A DNA stretch of 64,000 nt from CADEED01 sp035995425 (GTDB lineage Bacteria; Pseudomonadota; Gammaproteobacteria; Steroidobacterales; Steroidobacteraceae): contig DASYKM010000163.1 of assembly GCA_035995425.1 (NCBI GenBank), positions 1 to 64,000 on the forward strand, written 5' to 3'. Every line of letters begins with the position of its first letter. Position 1 is the stretch's first letter. A model generated the notes under the pieces. That model had not been told where the DNA came from, searched no databases, and saw only the letters and a program-made list of their open reading frames with translations. Below are positions 8,093-16,722 of this stretch, piece by piece. The position numbers and the translations under genes are program-made.

Positions 8093-8168
8093 GGCCGGGT
8101 AGCTCAGTTGGTAGAGCAGCGGATTGAAAATCCGCGTGTCGTTGGTTCGATTCCGACCCCGGCCACCA
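8093..8168 (+). tRNA. tRNA-Phe (anticodon GAA)
   Basis: A complete cloverleaf is visible: acceptor GGCCGGG pairs with CCCGGCC, the D-stem is GCTC/GAGC, the anticodon stem GCGGA/TCCGC carries the loop TTGAAAA with GAA at 8126-8128, and the T-arm is GTTGG/CCGAC. CCA is encoded at 8166-8168. The protease/MBL cluster follows directly, and an imperfect copy of the tRNA 3' end occurs at 13551-13569. Confidence 0.97.
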
Positions 8169-8170
8169 TT
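8153..8170. other. Possible attachment-site half within the tRNA-Phe 3' end
   Basis: CCGACCCCGGCCACCATT at the tRNA 3' end matches CCGAGCCCCGGCCACTATT at 13551-13569 with one extra base and one substitution. tRNA 3' ends are common integration targets. Because no integrase is present, this is an inference from the direct repeat and its placement. Confidence 0.4.
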
Positions 8171-8498
8171 TTTCCAGTGCACGAGCGGGACGCGGACGAA
8201 ACTCCTGCGGAAGCGCAGTTCTGTCGGTACGCCGCGGATCATCGTCGGGCGTAATGCCAGCGAGCAACGGCCACGTCGACAAACTACTTGGTCGCGAACC
8301 ACGGCCTAAGGCCGGCCCTTAGCGGCGCCTGCAGTTCGAAAACAGAGTAGATAGAGCTGGCTCGCATGCAGACCGCGTTGTATATTTCGACGCGTAAGCT
8401 CATGCGGCGACCGTCGGGTGGGCCAAGAACTAACAAGAAGAGGCGCTGGCGAAGCGCATAACTGCGGCAACATTCGTTCCAGAGCTCCGGAGACCGCG
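8169..8498. other. Intergenic stretch between tRNA-Phe and the first S8 protease
   Basis: About 330 bases with no convincing gene. It holds a T-run directly after the tRNA CCA and a near-palindrome CTAAGGCCGGCCCTTAG around 8307. No integrase remnant is readable in any frame. Confidence 0.6.
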
Positions 8499-10940
8499 AT
8501 GGCTCGACTTCGCGTGAAAGCATACTTCATGCACGAACATGAAGAAGCGGCGGCCAAACAGGCAGCCGCCGAATCCGTAATCGAATCAGCGGAGTGGACT
8601 CCGGGCTACGTCATGGGCGTCGTCGACGAATCCGCGATCGCCGGGCTGAAGAAGAAGGGCCTCGTCGTGACGGTGGTTGAAACGCTCACCGATCCCATGC
8701 CGGAAGGAATGCCCGGCATGGCGAGTTCCGCGCTACGGCCCGGAGAGATCGCCACTCTCGCCGGCACCATCAACACACGATTCCTCGGCGAGGGCCGACC
8801 GTTTTCCGCGGAGCTGATTGGAACGTCGAACCTGGTGCCGAAGGCGCTGACGAATGTCCGACCCAGGAGCAAAATTCTTTCGGCGGACCGCAAGCACCCG
8901 CAATACTACGTCGTGCGTTTTCACGGTTCTTTGACACCGGACCGAAAACTGGCGCTGCGGCGCCACAAGATCCGGCTTCTCGAGCGAGTCACGCGAAACC
9001 GATACACGGCGCGTCTGACACCCGCGCAGATCAAACAACTCGCCGCGCTGGAGTTCGTCGACTGGCTGCGCCTCTACGACGCGGCCGACACATTGAAGAC
9101 GCGTGAGACCGGCGTGGATAATCCAGGGGCAGAGGAAGATTCGACTACGCCGGGACCAAAGGCATTTTCAGTTTCGGTCGCCGCGCGGGCGGCGAACGTC
9201 GCGTCGTCGCGCATGTCCTTGTTCTCGGTGCGCCTGCACCGCGACACCGATATGCCCTCGGTCAAGCGATGGCTCGCGAAGCGCAAGATCAAGCCCCTCT
9301 GGCGCGGCGGTGGAACCCTTCGTGTCGCGTTGCGTGTTCCGGGTCGCGATCTCCAGGCTCTTTCAAAGCTCCCCGAGGTTGCATCTGTCGAAGAGCTCAG
9401 CGCGGCTAGAGCGCTCGACGAATTTGCGCAAGCGATCCTCGGGTTGGAGGCCGTGCGACAAGGTCCGCTGGCGACGCATCTGCGCGGCAGCGGCGAGATC
9501 ATCGGAATCGCCGACACAGGCCTCGATCAAACCCATCCTGATTTCCGCGGACGAATCGCCGGCGTCGTTGCGCTCGGAAGGAAGGGAAATTCTTCCGATC
9601 CCGAGGGGCATGGAACACACGTCGCCGGTTGCGCGGCGGGGGACGGCCATGAGTCCGGCGGCAAAGTGGCCGGCGCGGCGCCCGCGGCGAAGATTTTTTT
9701 CCAGTCAGTTCTCGACGCAAACGGTGGGCTCGGCGGATTGCCCGACAACCTCGGGACGCTCTTCAAGCAGGCGTACGCAAAGGGTGCTCGCATTCACAAC
9801 AACAGCTGGGGCGCGTTCACGTTCGCCAACTACGCGACCACCTCACTGCAGGTCGACCGGTTCGTCCACGAGAACCCCGACATGCTGATCGTAATCGCTG
9901 CCGGCAATGACGGCATCGCCGTTCCGCGCAGGACGGGCGACCCGATGAATTCGGTGGCGGGTTCGGTCGATTGGCCGAGCGTCGCCGCGCCGGCCACCTC
10001 GAAAAATGGATTGACGGTGGGCGCCAGCCGCAGCTCGCGCACGCAACACGGATATTCGACACTCAAGTGGGGCGCGGCTTGGGCAGACCGCTATCCGGTG
10101 AAAAAAATATCTGAAGATTTGATATCCGGCGACGACCAATGCATGGCGGCCTTCAGCAGCCGCGGTCCGAGCACCGATCTGCAGATCAAGCCGGATGTAG
10201 TTGCGCCCGGTACGGACATCGCCGCCGCACGTTCGAAGGATGCGCCGTTGCGGAAATTCTGGGGTGCGTATCCGAACTCCAACTACTACGGGTTCATGGG
10301 CGGGACCAGCATGGCTGCGCCATATGTTTCTGGTTGCGCTGCCCTGGTCAGGGAGTGGTATCGCAAGAATCAGAAATACGCCAAGCCGAGCGCCGCGCTG
10401 ATCAAAGCCACGCTCATCAACGGCACCAGCCGTATTACCGGATGGGATGCAGCGGCCGGTCCGAAAGGCGATCCAAACTATCACCAGGGATTCGGGCGCA
10501 TCAATCTGCCGACCACGCTCCCGAACGCGGGCGCGCCTGCGTTGAAGCTGAGCTATGTCGATACTTGGATGGTGGCGAATTCCTCCATCAGGCAGGACGG
10601 AGACCGTCGACGCTTCTCGGTGACGGCGGCTGCCGGGACGCCACTGAGGTTCTGCCTCGTCTGGACGGACCCGCCGGCCAGGGGACTGCAGAACAGCCTG
10701 GCGTTGTTAGTCGATGATGGCGCCAGCGCCAAGTGGTTCGGCAACCAGAACGCGGCCGCGGCACTGAACGTGGCGGGTGCGACCGCGGATCCACACAACA
10801 ATGTCCAGGTAGTTCGCATCGAAAAACCGACTGCGGCCGTCTACACGATCGCGGTTACGGGAGCCAATGTGTTCGCCGGACCCCAGGAGTTCGCTCTTGT
10901 GGTAACAGGCGATCTTGGTTCGCCGCTAAAGCAAATGTAA
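8499..10940 (+). CDS. KP-43-like subtilisin (S8) protease with tandem propeptide-like domains
   Basis: The 813-residue protein has the full S8 triad: Asp339 (IADTG), His371 (HGTHVAG) and Ser604 (GTSMAAP), plus oxyanion Asn in AAGND. The C-terminal ~130 residues look like the jelly-roll domain of alkaline protease KP-43 (FCLVWTDPPA, LALLVDD, then VYTIAVTGANVFAGPQEFALVV). Before the catalytic domain are three regions with the strand-helix-strand pattern of I9-type propeptides, at about residues 3-62, 120-198 and 232-312. The start is ATG 8499 with GGAG upstream. No signal peptide is present, so the enzyme seems cytosolic, which is unusual for this family. The MBL gene follows after 23 bases. 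Confidence 0.9.
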   Translation: MARLRVKAYFMHEHEEAAAKQAAAESVIESAEWTPGYVMGVVDESAIAGLKKKGLVVTVVETLTDPMPEGMPGMASSALRPGEIATLAGTINTRFLGEGRPFSAELIGTSNLVPKALTNVRPRSKILSADRKHPQYYVVRFHGSLTPDRKLALRRHKIRLLERVTRNRYTARLTPAQIKQLAALEFVDWLRLYDAADTLKTRETGVDNPGAEEDSTTPGPKAFSVSVAARAANVASSRMSLFSVRLHRDTDMPSVKRWLAKRKIKPLWRGGGTLRVALRVPGRDLQALSKLPEVASVEELSAARALDEFAQAILGLEAVRQGPLATHLRGSGEIIGIADTGLDQTHPDFRGRIAGVVALGRKGNSSDPEGHGTHVAGCAAGDGHESGGKVAGAAPAAKIFFQSVLDANGGLGGLPDNLGTLFKQAYAKGARIHNNSWGAFTFANYATTSLQVDRFVHENPDMLIVIAAGNDGIAVPRRTGDPMNSVAGSVDWPSVAAPATSKNGLTVGASRSSRTQHGYSTLKWGAAWADRYPVKKISEDLISGDDQCMAAFSSRGPSTDLQIKPDVVAPGTDIAAARSKDAPLRKFWGAYPNSNYYGFMGGTSMAAPYVSGCAALVREWYRKNQKYAKPSAALIKATLINGTSRITGWDAAAGPKGDPNYHQGFGRINLPTTLPNAGAPALKLSYVDTWMVANSSIRQDGDRRRFSVTAAAGTPLRFCLVWTDPPARGLQNSLALLVDDGASAKWFGNQNAAAALNVAGATADPHNNVQVVRIEKPTAAVYTIAVTGANVFAGPQEFALVVTGDLGSPLKQM

Positions 10941-10963
10941 CGACGCGATACCGGAGTTCAGGG

Positions 10964-12064
10964 ATGTTCAAGATACATGCCGTGCAAGCGCGCTTCGGTG
11001 ACTGCCTGTTGCTCGAAGCCGGCGGAAGCCCCAGACATTTCGTGCTTATCGACGGGGGTCCGCCCAACACATTTGCCGACGATCTGCAGCCGGCGCTGAA
11101 ATCGATCGTCGGCGCCGGGGGAAAGCTCGATCTGGTCGTCCTGAGTCACGTGGATAACGACCACGTCATCGGACTGTTGGATATGTTCGCGGATCTTCAG
11201 CAGGCGCAGACTGACGGAACCACTCCGCTGGTTCGCGCGCACCGGCTCTGGCACAACAGCTTTCAGAAAACGATCGATCCAAACGGCGAGATCACGCAGC
11301 GGCTGCAAACGCTCACGAATGTCACGGGCTCGGCGGGCGTGGCAATGCCGATGGCCGTCGACGCATTCCTGGGAATTCGCGAGGGATATCGGCTGCGCAC
11401 GCTCGCCGTGCAGCTGTCGCTGGCGCTCAATGCGGATTTTGGTGATGAGCTGATCACGGTCGAGAAAGCGATGCATGCGATCAAGATCGGTAGTTTGAGT
11501 TTGCGCGTCGTCGGACCGACCGCTGCAAATCTCAAGGAATTGCGTGGCGACTGGCTCGCGTGGCTCAAGAAGAACGAGCAGAAAATCCTGCAGGAGCCGA
11601 AGACTGCCGCGAACGCGGACCAGAGCGTTCCAAATCTGAGCAGCATCGTGCTGTTCGCCGAATGCGCCAACAAGACCGCGTTGCTGACCGGGGATGCGCG
11701 CGGTGACCACATCGAGCAGGGGCTGGCGGCCGCGAACCTGAGTCAAAACGGCAAGCTGCACGTGAATCTCCTGAAACTTCAGCATCACGGCAGTAATCGC
11801 AATATCACCGCGGCTTTTCTCGAGCGGATCACCGCCGACACCTATCTGATTTCTGCCGACGGCACCTACGGCAACCCGGACTTCGAAACGCTCAAGTGGA
11901 TCGTGCAGGCGGCCACGAAGCGGCATCAACAGATCGAGATCGTAGTTACGAATTCCACACCTTCGACGAAGAAGCTTCTCAAGCAGTTCGCTCCGGCGAA
12001 GCACAACTACAAGCTCAGGGTGCTGGTGCCGAATCGCCACAGCATCGAGATCGAACTCGCGTGA
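10964..12064 (+). CDS. ComEC-like metallo-beta-lactamase-fold hydrolase
   Basis: The 366-residue protein opens with FKIHAVQARFGDCLLLE, the usual beginning of stand-alone ComEC/Rec2-type MBL proteins. Metal ligands are H62, D64, D66 and H67 in SHVDNDH, GDARGDH near residue 245, and H274/H275 in LQHHGS. The C-terminal third (ISADGTYGNPDFETLKWI) matches the same group. There is no signal peptide or membrane segment. Such proteins are probable phosphodiesterases or nucleases; the substrate is unknown. It is flanked by two S8 protease genes. The start is ATG 10964 with GGAG upstream. Confidence 0.87.
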   Translation: MFKIHAVQARFGDCLLLEAGGSPRHFVLIDGGPPNTFADDLQPALKSIVGAGGKLDLVVLSHVDNDHVIGLLDMFADLQQAQTDGTTPLVRAHRLWHNSFQKTIDPNGEITQRLQTLTNVTGSAGVAMPMAVDAFLGIREGYRLRTLAVQLSLALNADFGDELITVEKAMHAIKIGSLSLRVVGPTAANLKELRGDWLAWLKKNEQKILQEPKTAANADQSVPNLSSIVLFAECANKTALLTGDARGDHIEQGLAAANLSQNGKLHVNLLKLQHHGSNRNITAAFLERITADTYLISADGTYGNPDFETLKWIVQAATKRHQQIEIVVTNSTPSTKKLLKQFAPAKHNYKLRVLVPNRHSIEIELA

Positions 12065-12085
12065 TGGAACCGCCGGGGGTTGTTG

Positions 12086-13249
12086 ATGGGGAACGTGAGA
12101 TTTCTGCAGGAGAATGGGAAAGTCGCCGACACGGTGTGGATCTTCGTCGCAGATGGGGACCCGATAGTTATCCCGAAGGACAGTTGCTGGACGACACCAG
12201 CAGAACTGCCGGATTCACACATCACTTTCGCGACCGTCGATGGTTTCTGGGAACTCGTCATTCCGACGGACGACGTTCTGTCGGCCGCCGATTTCACCGT
12301 GCGCTTCCCGCCATTGCCGGCCACGGGGCCCTTCGGCTGGTGGCACCGCGTCCTGGGAATCACGCATCGCCGCCTCACCCGTGGCGCCGAGATGTGCATT
12401 GGCGTCATCGATGAAGGTCTTCACGATCAGCAGGATGACTCTTGCATACGCCATGTGATGAACGATGGTGGCGCGGCCTGGGGAAGCGCGCGCAACCCAC
12501 GCGCCTTGCACCCAAAGACCGATCATGGTTTCAAGATCTGTTCTCTGATCGCATCGCGTGCAGACGGTTCGCGTGGATTTACGGGAATCGCGCCGGGAGC
12601 CGAAGTCTTCTTCGCCGCCGCGAACGGCACGAGCAGCAGCGCTTTGTGGGTTCCGCGTGTCGTGAGCTGTATCGAACATCTCACGGAGCAACGCGGCTGC
12701 GACGTGATCTCGATCAGCGCCGGCGATCTGGAGGAAGCCAGCGAGGCAATCGAGAACGCGGTTCAGGACGCGGCGGACCGCGGCACCGTATGCTTTTTCG
12801 CCGCCGGAAATTCGGGACGGTCTTTATATCCGGCTATCCAGAAGGACTGTCATGGCGTCGCAGCCATCGGCAAGTTCGATACTGCCCCTCTTCTTACACG
12901 CATCAAGTGGAAGGCTGACGAGGAGAGCATCCCGCTGGATGAGCCGGGGTTATTCGTCTGGAAGTACAGTGCGCGGGGGCCTGAAATAGAGTTCTGTGCG
13001 CCCGGCGTTGGCGTAATATTCAGCCGCTCTGGAAGGTCTGCTTCTGCATTGGTTGGCACATCGTTTGCTTGTCCACTAGCTGCGGCGACCGCAGCGTTGA
13101 TATTGGAGAAAGACGACGAATACATGCGAATGGACCGGAACCGCGCCCGATACGACCGTGCGATGATGGTCTTAAGGGGTGCCGCCAAACCGCTCGGACG
13201 GACTGGAGTCCAGAACTGGAAGTATGGTCTCTTGGTCTGTGACGAATGA
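12086..13249 (+). CDS. Second S8 subtilisin-like protease, divergent motifs
   Basis: The 387-residue protein has an N-terminal beta-rich region of no recognised family (residues 1-95) and a catalytic domain with atypical but complete S8 residues: Asp109 in VIDEG (usually DTG), His147 in DHGFKICSL (usually HGTHVAG), Asn in FFAAGNSG and Ser326 in GTSFACP. No signal peptide is seen. It starts 21 bases after the MBL stop; GTTGTTG precedes the ATG at 12086 and a GGGGG run lies just upstream. Base composition is lower in GC than the flanking chromosome. Partnership with the upstream protease and MBL protein is inferred from spacing. Confidence 0.85.
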   Translation: MGNVRFLQENGKVADTVWIFVADGDPIVIPKDSCWTTPAELPDSHITFATVDGFWELVIPTDDVLSAADFTVRFPPLPATGPFGWWHRVLGITHRRLTRGAEMCIGVIDEGLHDQQDDSCIRHVMNDGGAAWGSARNPRALHPKTDHGFKICSLIASRADGSRGFTGIAPGAEVFFAAANGTSSSALWVPRVVSCIEHLTEQRGCDVISISAGDLEEASEAIENAVQDAADRGTVCFFAAGNSGRSLYPAIQKDCHGVAAIGKFDTAPLLTRIKWKADEESIPLDEPGLFVWKYSARGPEIEFCAPGVGVIFSRSGRSASALVGTSFACPLAAATAALILEKDDEYMRMDRNRARYDRAMMVLRGAAKPLGRTGVQNWKYGLLVCDE

Positions 13250-13304
13250 CACCTTGCTTGAAGGCTGTCCTTCGTATGATCGGAACGTGCCAATTTCTTG
13301 ATAT

Positions 13305-13544
13305 ATGAGTCACTTATACCTTATTGCATTGGACCTCGAAGCGCGCCGGGCGCGCTCCGGATGCGACCTCGCCGTGTTGTTTGCCGAACGGTTCCCTGAC
13401 CAGCCTGTTCGCGTCGTGGAACGCGGCTACGCCGGCAGGTCGGTGACGGTCGAAATGTCCGATCGGATGGTCGACGTCATTCGCAAAGAGATTCCGTATG
13501 TCACCGTCGAACGCGCCCGGGCAATGAATCTCCTCGAAGACTAG
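13305..13544 (+). CDS. 79-residue protein resembling a stand-alone S8 propeptide/I9 inhibitor domain
   Basis: This small protein has a predicted strand-helix-strand-strand-helix-strand pattern. Its C-terminal half (VEMSDRMVDVIRKEIPYVTV) aligns by eye with the third propeptide-like region of the protease at 8499 (LRVPGRDLQALSKLPEVASV), including the following ERARAMNLLED against EELSAARALDE. I9-like domains chaperone or inhibit subtilisins. The start is ATG 13305; the ribosome-binding site is weak. A TATGAT hexamer at 13275-13280 could be a -10 element, so it may have its own promoter. The function is inferred. Confidence 0.6.
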   Translation: MSHLYLIALDLEARRARSGCDLAVLFAERFPDQPVRVVERGYAGRSVTVEMSDRMVDVIRKEIPYVTVERARAMNLLED

Positions 13545-13550
13545 GTCCCG

Positions 13551-13569
13551 CCGAGCCCCGGCCACTATT
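13551..13569. other. Imperfect copy of the tRNA-Phe 3' end (candidate attachment-site remnant)
   Basis: CCGAGCCCCGGCCACTATT differs from the tRNA-Phe end CCGACCCCGGCCACCATT by one inserted G and one C-to-T change. It lies seven bases after the last gene of the protease cluster and before the SemiSWEET gene, where the right end of a tRNA-inserted island would be expected. Confidence 0.4.
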
Positions 13570-13587
13570 CCGCGATTCAATCGCGGA
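13569..13587. terminator. Short perfect hairpin before the SemiSWEET gene
   Basis: TCCGCGAT / ATCGCGGA form an 8-bp stem with a 3-nt loop. It may end transcription from the protease cluster; no T-run follows. Confidence 0.35.
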
Positions 13588-13598
13588 CAATCCGCGCC

Positions 13599-13850
13599 AT
13601 GAACCTCGAATGGCTCGGCTTCGTCGCCGCAACGCTCACCAGTGCTTCCTTCATCCCTCAGGCCGTCATGACCATCCGCTCGCGTGACACGCGCGGCATC
13701 TCGCGCGGCATGTACATCATTTTCACCATCGGCGTCGCGTTCTGGCTGGCCTACGGCATCGCCATCCATTCGTTGCCGATGATCTTCGCCAACACCGTGA
13801 CGCTCGCGCTCGCCGGCACCGTCCTCGGCCTCAAACTCCGCTACGGCTGA
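13599..13850 (+). CDS. SemiSWEET sugar transporter
   Basis: The 83-residue protein has three hydrophobic helices in the 3-TM MtN3/SemiSWEET layout, with the conserved PQ turn in FIPQAVMTIRSRDTRGIS and the second-helix segment IFTIGVAFWLAYGI. SemiSWEETs dimerise to carry sugars down a gradient. Its last ten bases overlap tail-to-tail with the minus-strand hydrolase gene. Confidence 0.92.
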   Translation: MNLEWLGFVAATLTSASFIPQAVMTIRSRDTRGISRGMYIIFTIGVAFWLAYGIAIHSLPMIFANTVTLALAGTVLGLKLRYG

Positions 13851-14749
13851 ACCTCCTGCCAGCTCTTCGACCCGCTGACGCCGTCGAGAAAAGGCAGCGT
13901 GGTGGCGGCGAGCTTCGGCGAGAAGAAAATGTCGTAGTGCGTCTGGTCGGGAATGATCGCCAGCCGGTTCTTCGACATGGTCTCGCGGTTCCAGCCGGCG
14001 TCACGCAGCCCGCCGCCTAACAACTGGTAGAACTCGATGATGTGCTCGGGGCGATACATGTCGCTGTCGCCGAAGATCAGCATCGTGGGCATCGTGAGTT
14101 TCTTCACGTCCGCCGAATAATCGAAATTCTCGCGCATGAGATCACCCATGGCCTGGATCAGGCGCGGGAAATCCTCGGGCTTCGGCGCCACGGCGACGTA
14201 GGACTGATACATCGGCGTCGGCTTCATCGATTCCGCGAATCCCGCGTTGAGCTGCTTCTGCTGCTCGCGCATTTCGGGATAGAAGCCGTCGGAGGCGAAT
14301 CCCGCCGACACCAGCGCCAGGCGCCGCACCATCTCCGGATGCTGAACCGCAAGCCGGAACGCAACACCACCGCCGAACGAATAGCCGATGACGTCGACGT
14401 TGCTGTAACCGAGCTGCTTCAACACCGAAGCGACGTCATCGCCGATGTCGACCAGGCTGATCTTGCGTGTACCGAGTTCGGTACGGCCGTGCCCCTGCAA
14501 ATCGATCGCGATCACCTGTCGATGATCCTGGAATGCCGGCAGGATGCGTTTGAACATGCCGGTCGAGCCGAGCCCGCCGTGCAGCATCAGCAGAGGTTCG
14601 CCCTTGCCGCTGATCTCGTAGTAGTACTTGATGCCGTTCGCCGGCGCGTATCCGCTCTTCATCTCCGCTCCTTGTGCCAGGGTTGCGGCGAGCGCCAGCA
14701 CCGCCACGGCGGCGCACGCACGCGAAATTTTCAAGCTGCTGATTTTCAT
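13841..14749 (-). CDS. Secreted alpha/beta hydrolase
   Basis: The 302-residue protein has a signal peptide (VAVLALAATLAQGAE) and an alpha/beta-hydrolase fold: oxyanion motif LMLHGGLGS, nucleophile elbow GYSFGGG, acid in LIFGDSDMYRPE and a late histidine in DQTHYDIFF. The substrate is unknown; it is closest in style to generic periplasmic esterases. The start is ATG 14749 (revised from a longer open frame), preceded by GAGGAA. Confidence 0.9.
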   Translation of the reverse strand: MKISSLKISRACAAVAVLALAATLAQGAEMKSGYAPANGIKYYYEISGKGEPLLMLHGGLGSTGMFKRILPAFQDHRQVIAIDLQGHGRTELGTRKISLVDIGDDVASVLKQLGYSNVDVIGYSFGGGVAFRLAVQHPEMVRRLALVSAGFASDGFYPEMREQQKQLNAGFAESMKPTPMYQSYVAVAPKPEDFPRLIQAMGDLMRENFDYSADVKKLTMPTMLIFGDSDMYRPEHIIEFYQLLGGGLRDAGWNRETMSKNRLAIIPDQTHYDIFFSPKLAATTLPFLDGVSGSKSWQEVQP

Positions 14750-14822
14750 GGCGGGTTCCTCGGGAATTGGTTTCGACACTGATTGGTCGAACGAAGAACC
14801 CTCAAATCGACATCGGTTGCGC

Positions 14823-15260
14823 CTATTGCAGCGCGGGCTTCTGTACCTCGACGACGAGCCCATCGCGCAGTCGCACGCTACCGCCCAGGAATCCAGAGGA
14901 GCCGATTTCCATTGCGTACAGCAGAACGCGCTCGGCTTTGTCACCGCGCATCGAAGTAGGTGGCCCCAGCAAGCCGATGACTTCCAGCTCGCTCATGCCG
15001 GGACGCACGCGCTGCCACTTGGGCGCGTCAAGCCAGGCGTCCGTGCTCGCTACGGGAGTGTTCGGCAGCGGCGTGGACTTCGGTCGGTCGCCGCCGCGAC
15101 TGAGCTCGGATCTCAGCTCATCGATCTGTCTCGACAATCCCTGCACCTGGCGCTTGAGGTCCCGCACATCGGATTCGAGCTGCGAGACCTTCAGGTCGTC
15201 GGCCGCCAGAGCCGCGATCGGCGCACACAGCAGCAGTAATGCAAACAGCACGCGAGCCAT
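14823..15260 (-). CDS. Periplasmic coiled-coil protein with BamE/SmpA-like domain
   Basis: The 145-residue protein has a signal peptide (VLFALLLLCAPIAALAADD), a coiled-coil stretch (about residues 25-55, LESDVRDLKRQVQGLSRQIDELR) and a C-terminal BamE/OmlA-like segment (WQRVRPGMSELEVIGLLGPP then a strand ending LLYAMEIG). No lipobox is seen. Proteins with this domain bind outer-membrane machinery or peptidoglycan; the role here is unknown. It is divergent from the permease at 15343. Confidence 0.78.
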   Translation of the reverse strand: MARVLFALLLLCAPIAALAADDLKVSQLESDVRDLKRQVQGLSRQIDELRSELSRGGDRPKSTPLPNTPVASTDAWLDAPKWQRVRPGMSELEVIGLLGPPTSMRGDKAERVLLYAMEIGSSGFLGGSVRLRDGLVVEVQKPALQ

Positions 15261-15342
15261 AAACCCTCCGACCTTCTGTAACTCCAACAAGTTCAGGCGT
15301 ATGGTGCGGCCGATCTTCCGGCCGACAACAAGAGCCAACATC

Positions 15343-16722
15343 TTGAACGCTACCGACGTGTCTTTACCGGCTTCCTCGAAACTTTCCAAATCCCTGCGCG
15401 CGCGCCACCTGGCGATGATCTCCATCGGCGGCATCATCGGTGCCGGCGTGTTCGTCGGCAGCAGCACGGCGATCTCCACCATCGGACCCGCGGTCGTTCT
15501 CAGTTATATCTTCGCCGGCATCGTCGTGTTCATGGTCATCAAGATCCTGGCGCGCATGGCGCTCGACCAGCCCGGGCTCGGCGCCTTCACCGAATACGTG
15601 CGCGTCGCGCTCGGTCCGAGCGCGGGTTTCATCAGTGGCTGGATGTACTGGTACTTCTGGGTGATCGTCGTTGGCATCGAAGCGATCGCCGGCGCGAAGA
15701 TCGTGCATGGCTGGCTGCCGATGTTCGAGGTCTGGCAGATCGGCCTTGGGCTGATGGCCGTGCTCACGCTCGTCAACCTCACCTCCGCGCGATCCTATGG
15801 CGAGTTCGAGTTCTGGTTCGCGTCCATCAAGGTCGCGGCGATCATCGTTTTCATCGTCGTGCTCGCGTCGTGGTTGCTCGGAGTCGGCGGGCACGAAAGC
15901 CCGGGATTCTCCAACCTGACCTCGCAGGGAGGATTCGCGCCGCACGGCTATCCGACGGTCTTCACCGGCGTGACCACGGTCATCTTCTCCATGTGCGGCG
16001 CGGAGATCATCACGGTCGCGGCAGCCGAATCGGCGGAATCGGGCAAGACCATGTCGCGCCTGGCCGCGAGCGTCGTGGTGCGCATCCTGCTTTTCTACGT
16101 GCTGGCGATTTTCCTCATCGTCTGCGTGCTGCCCTGGAACGCGTTCAAGTCCGGAGATTCCACCTTTTCCATGGTGCTGCAGCACATCGGCATTCCCGGT
16201 GCGAAAACAATAATGGACTGCATCGTGCTGACCGCGGTCCTGTCGTGCCTGAACTCCGGCGTCTACGTCACCGCGCGCACGATGTTCGCCATGGCCGACA
16301 AGGGCGACGCGCCGCGTTGGCTCACGGCCGTCAATTCGCGCCAGGTTCCGGCGCGCGCGATCCTGTTAGGCAGCGCGTTCGGCTTCATCTCCATGTTTCT
16401 CAATGTCGGCTCTGACAACGAACACATCGCGAACCTGTTCACGAAGCTGATCAATGCGTCCGGCGCGATCATGCTCATCGTCTATTGCTTCGTGGCCCTG
16501 GCGCATTACCGCTTCCCATACACGCCGGAAGCGGAAAAAAACTCCGGCCCGAAGAAAACCGCGGACATCGTCGCCGGAGTGGCGGCGCTCGCCATCCTGG
16601 TCGTGATGTCATCGATGGCCTTCATTCCCGGAATGAAGGAGCAGCTCTATCCGAGTCTCGGATTGCTCGCCGCGATCCTGATAGCGCTCGCCATCAAGCG
16701 CCTGGTTCAGCGCGCCGCCTGA
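15343..16722 (+). CDS. APC-family amino acid permease (GABA/aromatic amino acid permease type)
   Basis: The 459-residue protein has about 12 hydrophobic helices and the APC signature near the start (MISIGGIIGAGVFVGSS), followed by PGLGAFTEY and, in helix 6, MCGAEIITVAAAESAESGKT. It most likely imports an amino acid by proton symport. No in-frame ATG precedes helix 1, so TTG 15343 is preferred, with GTG 15358 as alternative. The 3' end overlaps the convergent esterase gene by 16 bases. Confidence 0.9.
   Translation: MNATDVSLPASSKLSKSLRARHLAMISIGGIIGAGVFVGSSTAISTIGPAVVLSYIFAGIVVFMVIKILARMALDQPGLGAFTEYVRVALGPSAGFISGWMYWYFWVIVVGIEAIAGAKIVHGWLPMFEVWQIGLGLMAVLTLVNLTSARSYGEFEFWFASIKVAAIIVFIVVLASWLLGVGGHESPGFSNLTSQGGFAPHGYPTVFTGVTTVIFSMCGAEIITVAAAESAESGKTMSRLAASVVVRILLFYVLAIFLIVCVLPWNAFKSGDSTFSMVLQHIGIPGAKTIMDCIVLTAVLSCLNSGVYVTARTMFAMADKGDAPRWLTAVNSRQVPARAILLGSAFGFISMFLNVGSDNEHIANLFTKLINASGAIMLIVYCFVALAHYRFPYTPEAEKNSGPKKTADIVAGVAALAILVVMSSMAFIPGMKEQLYPSLGLLAAILIALAIKRLVQRAA

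Noticed and set aside
8169..13600. Intact prophage or integrative element at tRNA-Phe
   Set aside because: No integrase, excisionase or phage gene is visible; only a short imperfect direct repeat supports past integration.
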